From positions 1-25,124 of the IMG/VR virus record IMGVR_UViG_3300046748_000031: 25,124 nt of DNA; one strand, written 5' to 3'. The notes under the pieces are model-generated. The model was not told the origin of the DNA and did not search any database. It saw only the letters and a program-made list of their open reading frames with translations. The position numbers and the translations under genes are program-made. The DNA comes from a virus. Shown here piece by piece: positions 16,101-23,472 of the stretch (position 1 is the stretch's first letter; every line of letters begins with the position of its first letter).

Positions 16101-17438
16101 GATGGTGATATTGCAGAGTTTAGAATTTATGATTATGTTTTAACTGCTGCACAAATAAACCAAAACTATAATGCTACTAAGTCTAAGTATATTGATGAAG
16201 CAACTGATACAGCACCTCTAGTTACTTCTAATATTGTAGTTGATAGTAACTTGCTTCTGCACTATGACTTTGGAAACAGAGCATGTTATGAATTTGCTGA
16301 GAATCTTGTAAGACATAGTGAAGACTTTAAGGTAGATGCAGGGGGATCTTGGGGAGAGGATAGTGCAAATTGGTTGGATAATTCAAAAATAATTGCCAAC
16401 TATGCTTTGTCTCCTTTTAAATGGGATAAAGAAATAAGAGCAAGTAAATTACTTAATGATACTGGCAGTTCAAAGATTATAAATTACAGTCCAAATACGT
16501 TTCTTAATGGATCGTATGATGTTAATGGTCAGCATACTATTAGTCTATATGCTAAAGCAATTTCCAATCCTTGCAAGCTTGTAATTGGTCAATGGGATGG
16601 ATTTACTTTTAGGAATACAAACTTCGATTTAGTAAGTGGTGTAGTAGATTCTACTAGCAGCACAGATGCTACTAGTATTCAAGCAGTTGGAGATGGGTGG
16701 TATAGAATTAGTAGCACTGCAACTAATGGAAGCTCTAACACATCTTATCAAATGCAACTTGTTGATGGAATAGAATTGTTGATGATGGGAGCACAGATGG
16801 AAAAAGGAAATGTTCTTGGTAAATATAATAGAACATATGGAACTACATTATCATTACCAACTGGTACCAAAAACCTTGCGGATGGTGGTGCATCAGGTGG
16901 ACAAATTATTGGAGCTACATTTAATAGGGATGGATACTTTGAGTTTGATGGAACAAATGATAGGATAACAATTCCTGGTCTATCTTTATCTACTACAGGT
17001 GGATTTACTGTTTGTGCCTGGTTGAAAATGACTGGTCTTCAATCTGGATCTACATGGAATTACTTTATTAAAGATGCTGATGGTCTTACTCCAGTGCTTG
17101 AGAGTGGAATTTATAATAACAATAATTATTCTTTTGGGTGGAAAGATAATTCTGTTGGCGTTCAAATATCAACTGTTCTTACTCAAAATCAGTGGCATTA
17201 CATTTCCTTTGGAGTTAATAGTTCACAAGGTGTACCTTTCATATACAAAGATGGATCCTATGCTGGTGGATCAGGAACAGCATTTGGCACTGGCGTCTTC
17301 CCAATAGCACACATTTTTGGACCTACTGGCAATAATCTTGGTGGTCATTGTGGTGCAGTCCAAGCATATGATAGAGAACTATCAGGAACAGAAGTTGAAC
17401 AAAACTTTAATGCTACACGTACTAGGTACGGTGTCTGA
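13131..17438 (+). CDS. Giant modular adhesin: propeller-like, LamG, glycine-rich and second LamG domains
   Basis: This 1435-residue protein has several carbohydrate- or surface-binding modules. Residues ~30-410 contain repeated 'G.I.W.K'-like blades of a beta-propeller type. Residues ~561-686 form a LamG/concanavalin-like domain ('FSIETWVKF', 'LWYHTVAVFN', 'IKLYLNGDQ'). Residues ~687-970 are a glycine-rich domain ending 'GGAVRIVWGTSRTFPS'. The LamG closing strand 'DGDIAEFRIYDYVLTAAQI' follows at 991, so the glycine-rich module is inserted in the LamG domain. Residues ~1035-1265 look like a jelly-roll or CBM-like segment ('GDGWYRISS', 'MMGAQMEKGN'), and a second LamG domain (1268-1435) ends the protein. 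I infer a receptor-binding appendage. It starts 11 nt after the previous stop with an AGAGGA ribosome-binding site and has no late promoter of its own. Confidence 0.75.
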   Translation: MPVGFSSAARNLFLLGSTGSVASNFFKQVDESSNSLGTWIPQSIIYNDADQKYILGGYHKDSNTKDRGWISKRNYDAETDPQNPTTTQEWGIGSQYTVPNGGSVRFNSVKLDSTGKVIVAGDFNSGTGNIPLVARYSTTGALEWQATSNYVGRATDITSDDNNNYYICGTDELGEAFIEKYDTDGTPIWGKVVSTGSANADTTLESIGVNDRGHVVAGGTLDATNPHRGYLIKINTETGEVMWDKTFFRAYDENGTFGYNAVVNIWELYIDSKDQIYITGTYGSPKRQWISKLTAEGNIIWQKGTTNTTNVLGGQDILPIGIRSDGETEQTIVLSKQADSSQIYLLLSKYSKSGELVWRRKLDKGNAFSSSPIRSYGASLDADPSFYYISYVDQSFNAVSGTPDTYYFGKVSSSGNGLGAFDYDDGSAVTLEYTISSQTDTTERLKDGSVRNDTSDLISYPFDANKIFFDDFATPVANKKRQVTSIDSVDFSGSPAIRTRDFPSTHLLAAEYSGTGDWLDKSKNEINGTLYNPSHESDPPDHFEINSTRRVELQNYSVAGKTDFSIETWVKFDSLPGGMDTSQGYVWDQSPGQSGCSLRCSSTGVWNIFVYPQSNSIVLGEGSTVTTSLWYHTVAVFNASNNTIKLYLNGDQDKEETGTWDAVKSLESSAAFTIGASTDSLGPAAGEVQYTSPGTYTLDVSNISTVSAVLVGGGGGGSSTTTSSSGISGGGGGGGALSYINDLDVSGQSTLYITVGSGGNGGGYQQNNATAGGDSYLHFSSHSGTIVSRAGGGGKGEYNNPNVVQNGGVDYSGTYGGGGGYGGRGGRGQSGHQCGGGGGAGGYSGTGGRGSDGSNSDATGGSGGGGGGAGGNNSTGSLRTVHGGGGVGIFGTGSNGAAGESRSGSQVNLLFESQGFSGSGGTSEDPTSTSREKGYGGGGNGNEDDTTSGAADGSGGAVRIVWGTSRTFPSTNVGKDESGGGATGDTREYMDGDIAEFRIYDYVLTAAQINQNYNATKSKYIDEATDTAPLVTSNIVVDSNLLLHYDFGNRACYEFAENLVRHSEDFKVDAGGSWGEDSANWLDNSKIIANYALSPFKWDKEIRASKLLNDTGSSKIINYSPNTFLNGSYDVNGQHTISLYAKAISNPCKLVIGQWDGFTFRNTNFDLVSGVVDSTSSTDATSIQAVGDGWYRISSTATNGSSNTSYQMQLVDGIELLMMGAQMEKGNVLGKYNRTYGTTLSLPTGTKNLADGGASGGQIIGATFNRDGYFEFDGTNDRITIPGLSLSTTGGFTVCAWLKMTGLQSGSTWNYFIKDADGLTPVLESGIYNNNNYSFGWKDNSVGVQISTVLTQNQWHYISFGVNSSQGVPFIYKDGSYAGGSGTAFGTGVFPIAHIFGPTGNNLGGHCGAVQAYDRELSGTEVEQNFNATRTRYGV
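15189..16041 (+). other. Glycine-rich domain inserted in a LamG domain
   Basis: This segment encodes runs of 4-7 glycines separated by short Ser/Thr/Asn-rich loops. It opens with 'GTYTLDVSNISTVSAVLVGG' and closes with 'GAVRIVWGTSRTFPS'. The pattern matches glycine-rich phage adhesins, in which poly-Gly helices pack as a sandwich (as in the gp38 adhesin of phage S16). The GGN and GGC codon runs are prone to slippage and recombination. Confidence 0.7.
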
Positions 17439-17444
17439 TAAATA
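17437..17444 (+). promoter_or_regulatory. T4-type late promoter (NATAAATA)
   Basis: GATAAATA overlaps the stop codon of the giant adhesin and ends 38 nt before the ATG at 17483. Confidence 0.7.
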
Positions 17445-17482
17445 CATAAAGCATAAGTATATCAATCCGAGGAACATAGGTA

Positions 17483-20400
17483 ATGGCAAGGAAATCCATT
17501 AAAAGTAATTATTATCTTTTTGATGCATCCGCTAGAGAAGTTATCATCCCAGGTGGTATTCAGCGTGAGCAACTGGTTCTTATCACGAACGTGACATCCA
17601 ACAAGGTAATCTATAATTTTTCTGATCCTGAACTAGTTGCTACCACATATGATATTTCGACTGACGTTCGTAACAACACCACTACTAGAGTTGTGTTGTC
17701 ATATAATACAACTGCAATGTCTGATACAGACAAGTTGCAGATTGTTTACGATGATTTTGAAGAGACTATAAGACCAGCAGAAACATATAATGATGCTGTA
17801 AACAAGTCAAAGATTTCTCAACCACAGTCACAGATTGATACTGACTTTGAGTATGGTACTCAGGATACTAAGTGGGAATCGTTGGCAATGATCAACAACA
17901 ACCCATTTGCATATAAGTCACAAGATTCTATTGTTATCACTGAGATGCAAACCTCTACTAACAGTAGAGAAATTGAAGTTTCATGTTCTAATCCACCTGG
18001 TGCTGGTTCTGCTATCTATGTTCAAGACTCTGAATTTCAAGCTGCAAATGGTGTCTTCATCATTGATAGTGTAAGTACAGTAGGAGCGTTTGTTGGTTTC
18101 AGATATACTGCAAAATATGAATGGACTCAGGGTGCTCAGAATGTATATACTGCTGCCCGAACTGCTATCTATCAGGGTATTCACTTTAGTGGATCTGATC
18201 TTGGTGGATCAATCACCTTGTCTACACCATCTGGTGTGATGTCTGGTTCAATTCAAGTAGAGACAACACAAGCACATGGTCTGGAAGTTGGTAATGAAAT
18301 TGCAATTGCTGGTTCTTCTGGTACTAACGTTAATGGATCTTGGGTTATTTCTAGGGTAGAAAACCCAAACACATTCTATTACTTCCCTGATGCTGCTCCT
18401 TCTGGATCTGTAAACAGTGGTACTAAAAAATTATATACTAGACCACAAGGATCGTCAGTACATAGATCTTTTGATGGTGGTGTTAAATTCTCTACTAATT
18501 CTCATTCTAAAAACCAACAGGCAGTTAGGCAGACAAAACGTTACTTTAGATATCAGTCTGGTAAAGGTGTTGCATTCTCTACTGGTTCTATCTTAGAACC
18601 AGCACTACCAAACCTTGATAATATCTCATCATCTGGTACTACAGTAACTGTTGTATCTTCAGAAGCACATAACGTCACTAGAGATACAGTTATTGATGTT
18701 CGTGGTGTAACTGACAATACCTATAACGGTATCTATGATGTTAGTAATGTCATTGACCCATATACTTTTCAGTATGTTACACCAAATACTCCATCAGAAA
18801 CAGAAGCTTCTGGTGAGTATACTGTGACCCCAGTTGATTCATATGGAACCAAGTTAGAACTTGGTATGATGGATCAACAGAATGGTATCTTCTTCCGTTG
18901 GGCAAGTGGTAACTTAAGTGTTGTACGTAGAACTTCTACATTCCAGTTGGCAGGTAGAATTTCCGTAGCAAATGGTAGCACTTTGGTTTCTAGTTACACT
19001 GCCACTAATGGACAGGGTACAAAGTTTTCAAAACAATTAAAACCAGGTGACTACGTTGTCATTCGTGGTTCTTCTTATCGTGTTGATGGTATTGTTTCTG
19101 ATACTCAGATGGTTATTTTCCCTGACTATCGTGGACCTAATGATTCTGGAGCACTTGCTGCAGAGAACCTAATTGTAACTAAAACTGTTGAGGCTGAATG
19201 GAATCAGTCTGACTGGAACATTGACCGTTGTGATGGTACTGGTAAGTCTGGATATACTCTTGACCCAACCAAGATGCAGATGTTCTACATGGATTACTCT
19301 TGGTATGGTGCAGGTTTTGTACGTTGGGGTTTCCGTGCTTTGGATGGTGACGTTATCTACGCTCACAAGATTCCTAACAACAACCAGAACACTGAAGCAT
19401 ACATGAGATCTGGTAACCTACCAGCTCGTTATGAAGTTAATACTATACCTCCTGCTACTACTACATCTAAGACATTCTCCAGTGGAGATACTACGATCTA
19501 TCTAAACACAGCACCAACACATTTTCCTGACTCTGGCACACTAAGAATTAAGAGAACTACTGGTGCTACTGCAGGTGTTCAGGAATACATTAACTACACT
19601 GGTAAAACTCAATTTATTCAAGATGTTATTAATGTAAGTGGATCTGCAAATACTATTGAAGTTGCATCTACTACTGGTCTAAGTCCTGGTGGTCAGCAGA
19701 CTATTATTTTCGACCAACCGTTCTCTAATGTTGTTGCTAATAAACCATACTTTGTTGCTGCAGTTCCATCTGCTACAACTTTTAAAATTACTTTAACTCA
19801 AGGTGACTCAACTGGTATTTCTCTTAATGCACAGGTTGGATCTCCATTGTCTCCATTAGCACGTTCATTCTCTGGATCATTTACTGGTATTGTTAGAGCA
19901 CAAGCTGGTAACTCAAGTGTTAACTTAACTATGGCTAGTGGAACTGGTTCAGGTACTGTAAGTTCTAATACTGGTATTCAGAAAGGACAAAGACTTGTTG
20001 GTAGTGGTGTTCCTGCTGATACTTTTGTTCATTCTATTAGTGGTAATAATATTATATTGAGTAGAGCAGTAACTAGTGCAAACCCATCTGGTATTAGGTT
20101 TATTCCTCTAGGAACTACTTCAGCACAGAACTTTACCTATGATTCTACTCAACCTGTTGGTGTGGAACTGATTGGTGCAACTTCTATACCACAGATTAGT
20201 CACTGGGGTTCATCTATTATCATGGACGGTAGACTAGATGATGACCGAGCATATGTTTACACTGCTGCTACGAAACAACAAAGACAGATTGGTGCTGGAC
20301 AAACCAGAGCGATCATTGCTCTACGTGTAGCACCATCTGTTGACAATGGTATTCCTGGTAACTTTGGTACTAGAGATCTTGTTAATAGGATGCAGTTGGT

Positions 20401-20794
20401 TCTGCGTCAGGTTGATATCTCATCTAACGGTAAGTATTTTGTTGAGTTGGTGTTGAATCCTGTCACTAGTGATACTACTAGCTGGATCAACGTTGGTGGT
20501 ACATCTCTCGCACAATATGCTGTGCTTGGAACTCAAGCAGAACTATCTGGAGGAGAAGTTATCTTCGCATTCTATTCTGATAACGGTGTTAACAGTTATA
20601 GTTTGAACGAAGTTAAAGAGATCTCTAACTCTATTCTAGGTGGTGGTTCAGATGACTACGAAAATACTCAAGCACCAAACCCAACTGGTATCTTCCCAGA
20701 TGGTCCTGAGGTTCTTGCTATTCGTGTTAGAAACTTAACCAATGGAAACAGAAACATTGACGCACGTTTCTCATGGAAAGAAGCACAGGCATAA
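17483..20794 (+). CDS. Conserved cyanomyovirus virion structural protein, 1103 residues
   Basis: The N-terminal region ('NYYLFDASAREVIIPGG', then 'QIDTDFEYGTQDTKWES') and a long central segment ('LDPTKMQMFYMDYSWYGAG', 'VRWGFRALDGDVIYAHK') are, to my knowledge, strongly conserved in T4-like cyanophage structural proteins. Two units of the form 'AH[GN]......I.[IV].G...N..[GW]......V..P.TF.Y' occur near residues 265-310 and 390-430, a pattern common in tail and baseplate-associated proteins. It has fewer low-complexity repeats than its neighbours and no signal peptide. I infer a large tail or baseplate-associated component rather than a fibre tip. Its own late promoter lies 38 nt upstream, with 'GAGGA' and 'AGG' near the start. 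The stop overlaps the next late promoter. Confidence 0.72.
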   Translation: MARKSIKSNYYLFDASAREVIIPGGIQREQLVLITNVTSNKVIYNFSDPELVATTYDISTDVRNNTTTRVVLSYNTTAMSDTDKLQIVYDDFEETIRPAETYNDAVNKSKISQPQSQIDTDFEYGTQDTKWESLAMINNNPFAYKSQDSIVITEMQTSTNSREIEVSCSNPPGAGSAIYVQDSEFQAANGVFIIDSVSTVGAFVGFRYTAKYEWTQGAQNVYTAARTAIYQGIHFSGSDLGGSITLSTPSGVMSGSIQVETTQAHGLEVGNEIAIAGSSGTNVNGSWVISRVENPNTFYYFPDAAPSGSVNSGTKKLYTRPQGSSVHRSFDGGVKFSTNSHSKNQQAVRQTKRYFRYQSGKGVAFSTGSILEPALPNLDNISSSGTTVTVVSSEAHNVTRDTVIDVRGVTDNTYNGIYDVSNVIDPYTFQYVTPNTPSETEASGEYTVTPVDSYGTKLELGMMDQQNGIFFRWASGNLSVVRRTSTFQLAGRISVANGSTLVSSYTATNGQGTKFSKQLKPGDYVVIRGSSYRVDGIVSDTQMVIFPDYRGPNDSGALAAENLIVTKTVEAEWNQSDWNIDRCDGTGKSGYTLDPTKMQMFYMDYSWYGAGFVRWGFRALDGDVIYAHKIPNNNQNTEAYMRSGNLPARYEVNTIPPATTTSKTFSSGDTTIYLNTAPTHFPDSGTLRIKRTTGATAGVQEYINYTGKTQFIQDVINVSGSANTIEVASTTGLSPGGQQTIIFDQPFSNVVANKPYFVAAVPSATTFKITLTQGDSTGISLNAQVGSPLSPLARSFSGSFTGIVRAQAGNSSVNLTMASGTGSGTVSSNTGIQKGQRLVGSGVPADTFVHSISGNNIILSRAVTSANPSGIRFIPLGTTSAQNFTYDSTQPVGVELIGATSIPQISHWGSSIIMDGRLDDDRAYVYTAATKQQRQIGAGQTRAIIALRVAPSVDNGIPGNFGTRDLVNRMQLVLRQVDISSNGKYFVELVLNPVTSDTTSWINVGGTSLAQYAVLGTQAELSGGEVIFAFYSDNGVNSYSLNEVKEISNSILGGGSDDYENTQAPNPTGIFPDGPEVLAIRVRNLTNGNRNIDARFSWKEAQA

Positions 20795-20797
20795 ATA
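20790..20797 (+). promoter_or_regulatory. T4-type late promoter (NATAAATA)
   Basis: CATAAATA overlaps the stop codon of the 1103-residue gene and ends 21 nt before the ATG at 20819. It likely drives the three-gene group 20819-22279. Confidence 0.7.
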
Positions 20798-20818
20798 GAA
20801 TGGCCTTGATAAGTTATA

Positions 20819-21268
20819 ATGACTAATGAAATAAAGAAAGAGGTAAAGGAAGAGAAGAAAAGTATATTTGCTAAGGCAAAGGATGCGATTCTTCCCGACC
20901 CCGAAGAGCAAGCAGCAATCATCAGTACATTTGTCAGAATTACTGTGCTGGCCTGGTCTGGAGGGATATTAACTTTAAACTATGTCGCCATACCTGGCGT
21001 CCCTCAACAGAAAATAGATCCGACATTTATAGCTTCGGTTTTTACTGGAGTTTTAGCTAGCTTTGGAATTCAGACAGCTTCTAAAAAGGGTGACGGTACT
21101 ATGAAGATGGACAAGAACGGCAACCCTGCTGGTGGTCCTCCTCCTGTTACTGCTAAGGATATAGAAGCGATCATAGCGAAAGCTGGATCTGGTGGACCTG
21201 TTCAAACTATTAGAGTTGAACAAGCACCTCTTAAAATCACTACCGACGATAAACCCTATAAGTTATAA
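20819..21268 (+). CDS. Small two-helix membrane protein, holin-like candidate
   Basis: The 149-residue product starts with a highly charged segment rich in Lys and Glu (1-30). Two probable membrane helices follow at about 41-59 and 69-86, joined by a short Pro/Gly turn ('IPGVPQQKID'). A Pro/Gly-rich and polar tail completes it. Two closely spaced helices in a small late protein fit a class II holin, but the long polar tail is unusual and no endolysin is adjacent, so this is only a possibility. An alternative is a structural or assembly membrane protein. It is late-promoted, has no clear Shine-Dalgarno sequence, and ends 2 nt before the next ATG. Confidence 0.6.
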   Translation: MTNEIKKEVKEEKKSIFAKAKDAILPDPEEQAAIISTFVRITVLAWSGGILTLNYVAIPGVPQQKIDPTFIASVFTGVLASFGIQTASKKGDGTMKMDKNGNPAGGPPPVTAKDIEAIIAKAGSGGPVQTIRVEQAPLKITTDDKPYKL

Positions 21269-21270
21269 TC

Positions 21271-21495
21271 ATGCAAAAAATAATTAATGTACTTGCTATT
21301 GCGTCTACTGTTGTATCTGCTGCCGTTATTGGCTCTGGTGCTTACGTTTACGTTAACAAAGATGCCATCGTAGATGGAGTCAAAGAAAAGATTACTGAGT
21401 CTGTAATGGGATCAGTAGGTGGAGCACTTCCAGGTGCTGTAGACGGTGCTATGCCAGAATTACCTGGAGTAACAGGACCTGCTCTTCCTTTCTAA
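21271..21495 (+). CDS. Small membrane-anchored or exported protein, 74 residues
   Basis: Residues ~5-28 form one hydrophobic helix ('VLAIASTVVSAAVIGSGAYV') after a lysine, either a signal anchor or a signal peptide. A Lys/Asp helix and a Gly/Pro/Ala-rich tail ('MPELPGVTGPALPF') follow. No motif identifies a function. It begins 2 nt after the previous stop and precedes the next gene by 16 nt, so it is part of the same late operon. In a lysis context it could be an accessory membrane protein, but nothing in the sequence proves this. Confidence 0.6.
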   Translation: MQKIINVLAIASTVVSAAVIGSGAYVYVNKDAIVDGVKEKITESVMGSVGGALPGAVDGAMPELPGVTGPALPF

Positions 21496-21511
21496 ATTAT
21501 ATTTGTAATAT

Positions 21512-22279
21512 ATGATGGAGATCCCTGAGATTAGAATCAAGGGTGGTGAGATTGATACTGTTCGTATCCCTTACACTCCTGATTATTTGGCACAACCACC
21601 TCAAACAATAAGAATAGGTACACCAGTCACTAATCAGATTGGCGTACCTATTGTTGATGTGCCTGGTTGTGTGGAAGCACATCAGGTTGATGAGAATAAC
21701 ATGCTGGAAGGAGATGATCCTAAAGGTGTGAGAGTTTATTGTGATGGGCAGCAACCATCCTTTAATCCTATTAATTACAACAAAGAAGATTTGGAATTCA
21801 CAGGAGAGGCACAGGTGCCCATCATACCTCCTCCAAATGATCTTGAGGTAGATGCACCAGAAATACCAAAGAAGACTGTTACAAAGGAAATAAAGTGCCC
21901 TACAGAGGCACAACAATTAAAGCAACCAATTGGTACGTTAGTTAAGGATGGAAAAGAAAAAATTATTGAGTATAGATTGGTTGGAAAAGAATGTATAGCA
22001 ATATCTGAAGAAATATCTTTTGCAGATCAGGTTGTTAAAGGAATACCATCTGCCAATCAGGTATCTCAGACTGCAGGCATAGCAATCGTAGCAACCGCAG
22101 CTGCTACTGCAACTCCTATCCTATTGAAGATTGTTAAACCTATAGTCAAACAGATCTTTAAGAAAGTTCAAAAACTATTAGGTAAAGAACCTCCTAAACT
22201 ATCCGCTAGTGATATTAGAGCTGATAAGTATCGTGAGAAGAAAGGATTACCTCCTATCAAACGTCCTAAGAAAAAATAA
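21512..22279 (+). CDS. Proline-rich protein with C-terminal membrane helix, 255 residues
   Basis: I do not recognise a known family. The first ~130 residues are rich in Pro and Ile/Val, with three cysteines in the N-terminal half (C53, C77, C129) and one more at C161. A hydrophobic Ala/Thr-rich helix spans ~188-208. A strongly basic tail follows ('KQIFKKVQKLLGKE', then a Lys/Arg-rich end), which would stay inside the cell if the helix spans the membrane (positive-inside rule). Two start codons are adjacent (ATGATG); the ribosome-binding site is weak. It is the last gene of the late operon. Its stop at 22279 directly abuts the stop of the convergent gene at 22280, with no terminator between. 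Confidence 0.65.
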   Translation: MMEIPEIRIKGGEIDTVRIPYTPDYLAQPPQTIRIGTPVTNQIGVPIVDVPGCVEAHQVDENNMLEGDDPKGVRVYCDGQQPSFNPINYNKEDLEFTGEAQVPIIPPPNDLEVDAPEIPKKTVTKEIKCPTEAQQLKQPIGTLVKDGKEKIIEYRLVGKECIAISEEISFADQVVKGIPSANQVSQTAGIAIVATAAATATPILLKIVKPIVKQIFKKVQKLLGKEPPKLSASDIRADKYREKKGLPPIKRPKKK

Positions 22280-23179
22280 TTATTCCTTTAGTGTACCAAT
22301 AGAATGAGTTTCTAAGGATGATGAATCAGTTGATACTTCTTTAGTGGTAAGATCAATCTCTACCTTTTTCTTTTCTACTTCTGGAATGTTATGCTTATGT
22401 GGAATCATAAAGTTTACACCAGCTACCTGTACGTCAGCACATATCTTTGCATACTCTGTGCCAGGAGCGAAACGAATTCCCTGTTTCATCAATTCTCCGC
22501 AATTTTTTAACCTGGCTATCTCAAAGTCCAATCTCTTATTGGCATTTTGTTGAGTCATCAAGTTAATATTTGCTTGTGCTGCTGCTTTACATTGGTCTTG
22601 TAATGACTTATCTAATGGTTTAGACCATGTAGCACTAAAACCTACTGCAATGTTGGTGTTATTCTTTTGACCTGTTCTTGTGGGGATGTGGTATAGTACG
22701 TCACCTGGATTGTCTAACACACCATCCTCATTCAAGTCTGACATGTCGTATACAGGATCCATATAGATTGGCTCATAGGGATGCTGTTGTGACACCGCAC
22801 CTGTGAGGTATGGCGTAAAGTTCATGGTAGGTCCTTGGCATTGTATACCACTACCATATGTGTTGGTTATGTATGGACCTTGTAAAACCTGAATTGCCTG
22901 GTTGGTTACTGAGCCAGAACTATTAGCTATGGGACTTGCTGTTGCACTCACACCCCCTACAGTCTCCGCCCTTATGACAGGGGCAATCGCAAGATTTATT
23001 AGACATAATGCTCCTATTGTTGGAATATACTTGTTGTGTCGGTGATTGATGTCACCTCTGTTTCTCTTTGAATTATTGTGTGGTTTTGAAGCCCAGCTCC
23101 AGAAAGGGTTTCTGTGAACTGAAACGCTGCTCCTGGTGTTGTCTGTACAAAGTTTGGTTTGCCTGTTATACTTGTCCAT
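22280..23179 (-). CDS. Exported protein of the minus-strand cassette, start uncertain
   Basis: The coordinates run to the only in-frame ATG (23179), but the true start is probably later. Residues 1-43 of this reading are out-of-frame sequence from the upstream gene and look random. The convincing part begins around residue 50 with a signal peptide ('YIPTIGALCLINLAIAPVIRA', cleavage after residue 71) and mature start 'ETVGGVSATASP'. No ATG, GTG or TTG lies in frame nearby; ATC at 23050 (after GAGGTGA), ATT at 23026 and ATA at 22999 are the candidates. The mature protein has 'TNQAIQVLQGPYITNTYG', 'DLNEDGVLDNPGD' (an acidic, possibly calcium-binding loop) and a Lys/Glu-rich C-terminal part with three cysteines. 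Similar proteins recur in T4-like cyanophages at this locus. Function is unknown; periplasmic or cell-surface location is inferred. Confidence 0.7.
   Translation of the reverse strand: MDKYNRQTKLCTDNTRSSVSVHRNPFWSWASKPHNNSKRNRGDINHRHNKYIPTIGALCLINLAIAPVIRAETVGGVSATASPIANSSGSVTNQAIQVLQGPYITNTYGSGIQCQGPTMNFTPYLTGAVSQQHPYEPIYMDPVYDMSDLNEDGVLDNPGDVLYHIPTRTGQKNNTNIAVGFSATWSKPLDKSLQDQCKAAAQANINLMTQQNANKRLDFEIARLKNCGELMKQGIRFAPGTEYAKICADVQVAGVNFMIPHKHNIPEVEKKKVEIDLTTKEVSTDSSSLETHSIGTLKE
22923..23006 (-). CDS. Tiny cysteine-rich ORF overlapping the signal peptide region
   Basis: An ATG at 23006 follows AGGAG by 4 nt. The AGGAG itself overlaps the stop codon of the upstream gene (TAGGAG). It opens a 27-codon frame, different from that of the exported protein, encoding six cysteines in the pattern CxCxCx5CxxCxC with a nearby His and Gly pair. 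This arrangement suggests metal binding, and the start site is the best-placed one in this gap. It may be a real small protein, a leader that couples translation of the exported protein, or chance. Confidence 0.4.
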   Translation of the reverse strand: MSNKSCDCPCHKGGDCRGCECNSKSHS

Positions 23180-23460
23180 GATGATGTCACGCCATTAATA
23201 GTTACATTGTTTGTTCCTGTCGTAGGTGACAGGTTGCCATCAGCGGTTACGCCTGAGCCAGTCACAGAATATTGATATCCTGTGTTGTAGTCCATAGAAT
23301 TTATTGTCTCAGTGACCTTACTAGTCGTCTCCGTGTGGCTCGACATTGATCCCTGGGTAAAATTTGGTACCACGGGGACTGCCTTTACAGGTGCAGTAGA
23401 ACTGACTACGAGTACACCTGTTGCAATATATGTTGTTATCTTTCCAAAATGGATGTTCAC
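23014..23460 (-). CDS. Exported protein of the minus-strand cassette, 148 residues, GTG start
   Basis: The start is GTG at 23460, preceded by GAGGA. The N-terminus has a signal peptide ('TYIATGVLVVSSTAPVKA', cleavage near residue 27) and the mature part starts 'VPVVPNFTQGSMSSHTE'. The mature protein is Thr/Ser/Asn-rich and probably beta-structured, with 'VTETINSMDYNTGYQYSVTG' and 'TTPGAAFQFTETLSGAGL'. The second motif resembles 'DTAGAAFSFSQSYTQAD' in the product of 23473-23967, so the two may be related. It lacks cysteines. Proteins of this type occur in many T4-like cyanophages without known function. It lies 12 nt after the preceding gene, and its stop overlaps the ribosome-binding site of the tiny ORF. 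Confidence 0.72.
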   Translation of the reverse strand: MNIHFGKITTYIATGVLVVSSTAPVKAVPVVPNFTQGSMSSHTETTSKVTETINSMDYNTGYQYSVTGSGVTADGNLSPTTGTNNVTINGVTSSWTSITGKPNFVQTTPGAAFQFTETLSGAGLQNHTIIQRETEVTSITDTTSIFQQ

Positions 23461-23472
23461 GAGGATTCCTCA

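Noticed and set aside
21497-21916. 139-codon minus-strand ORF
   Set aside because: It is antisense to the proline-rich late gene, has an odd Cys/Trp-rich composition and shows no start signals.
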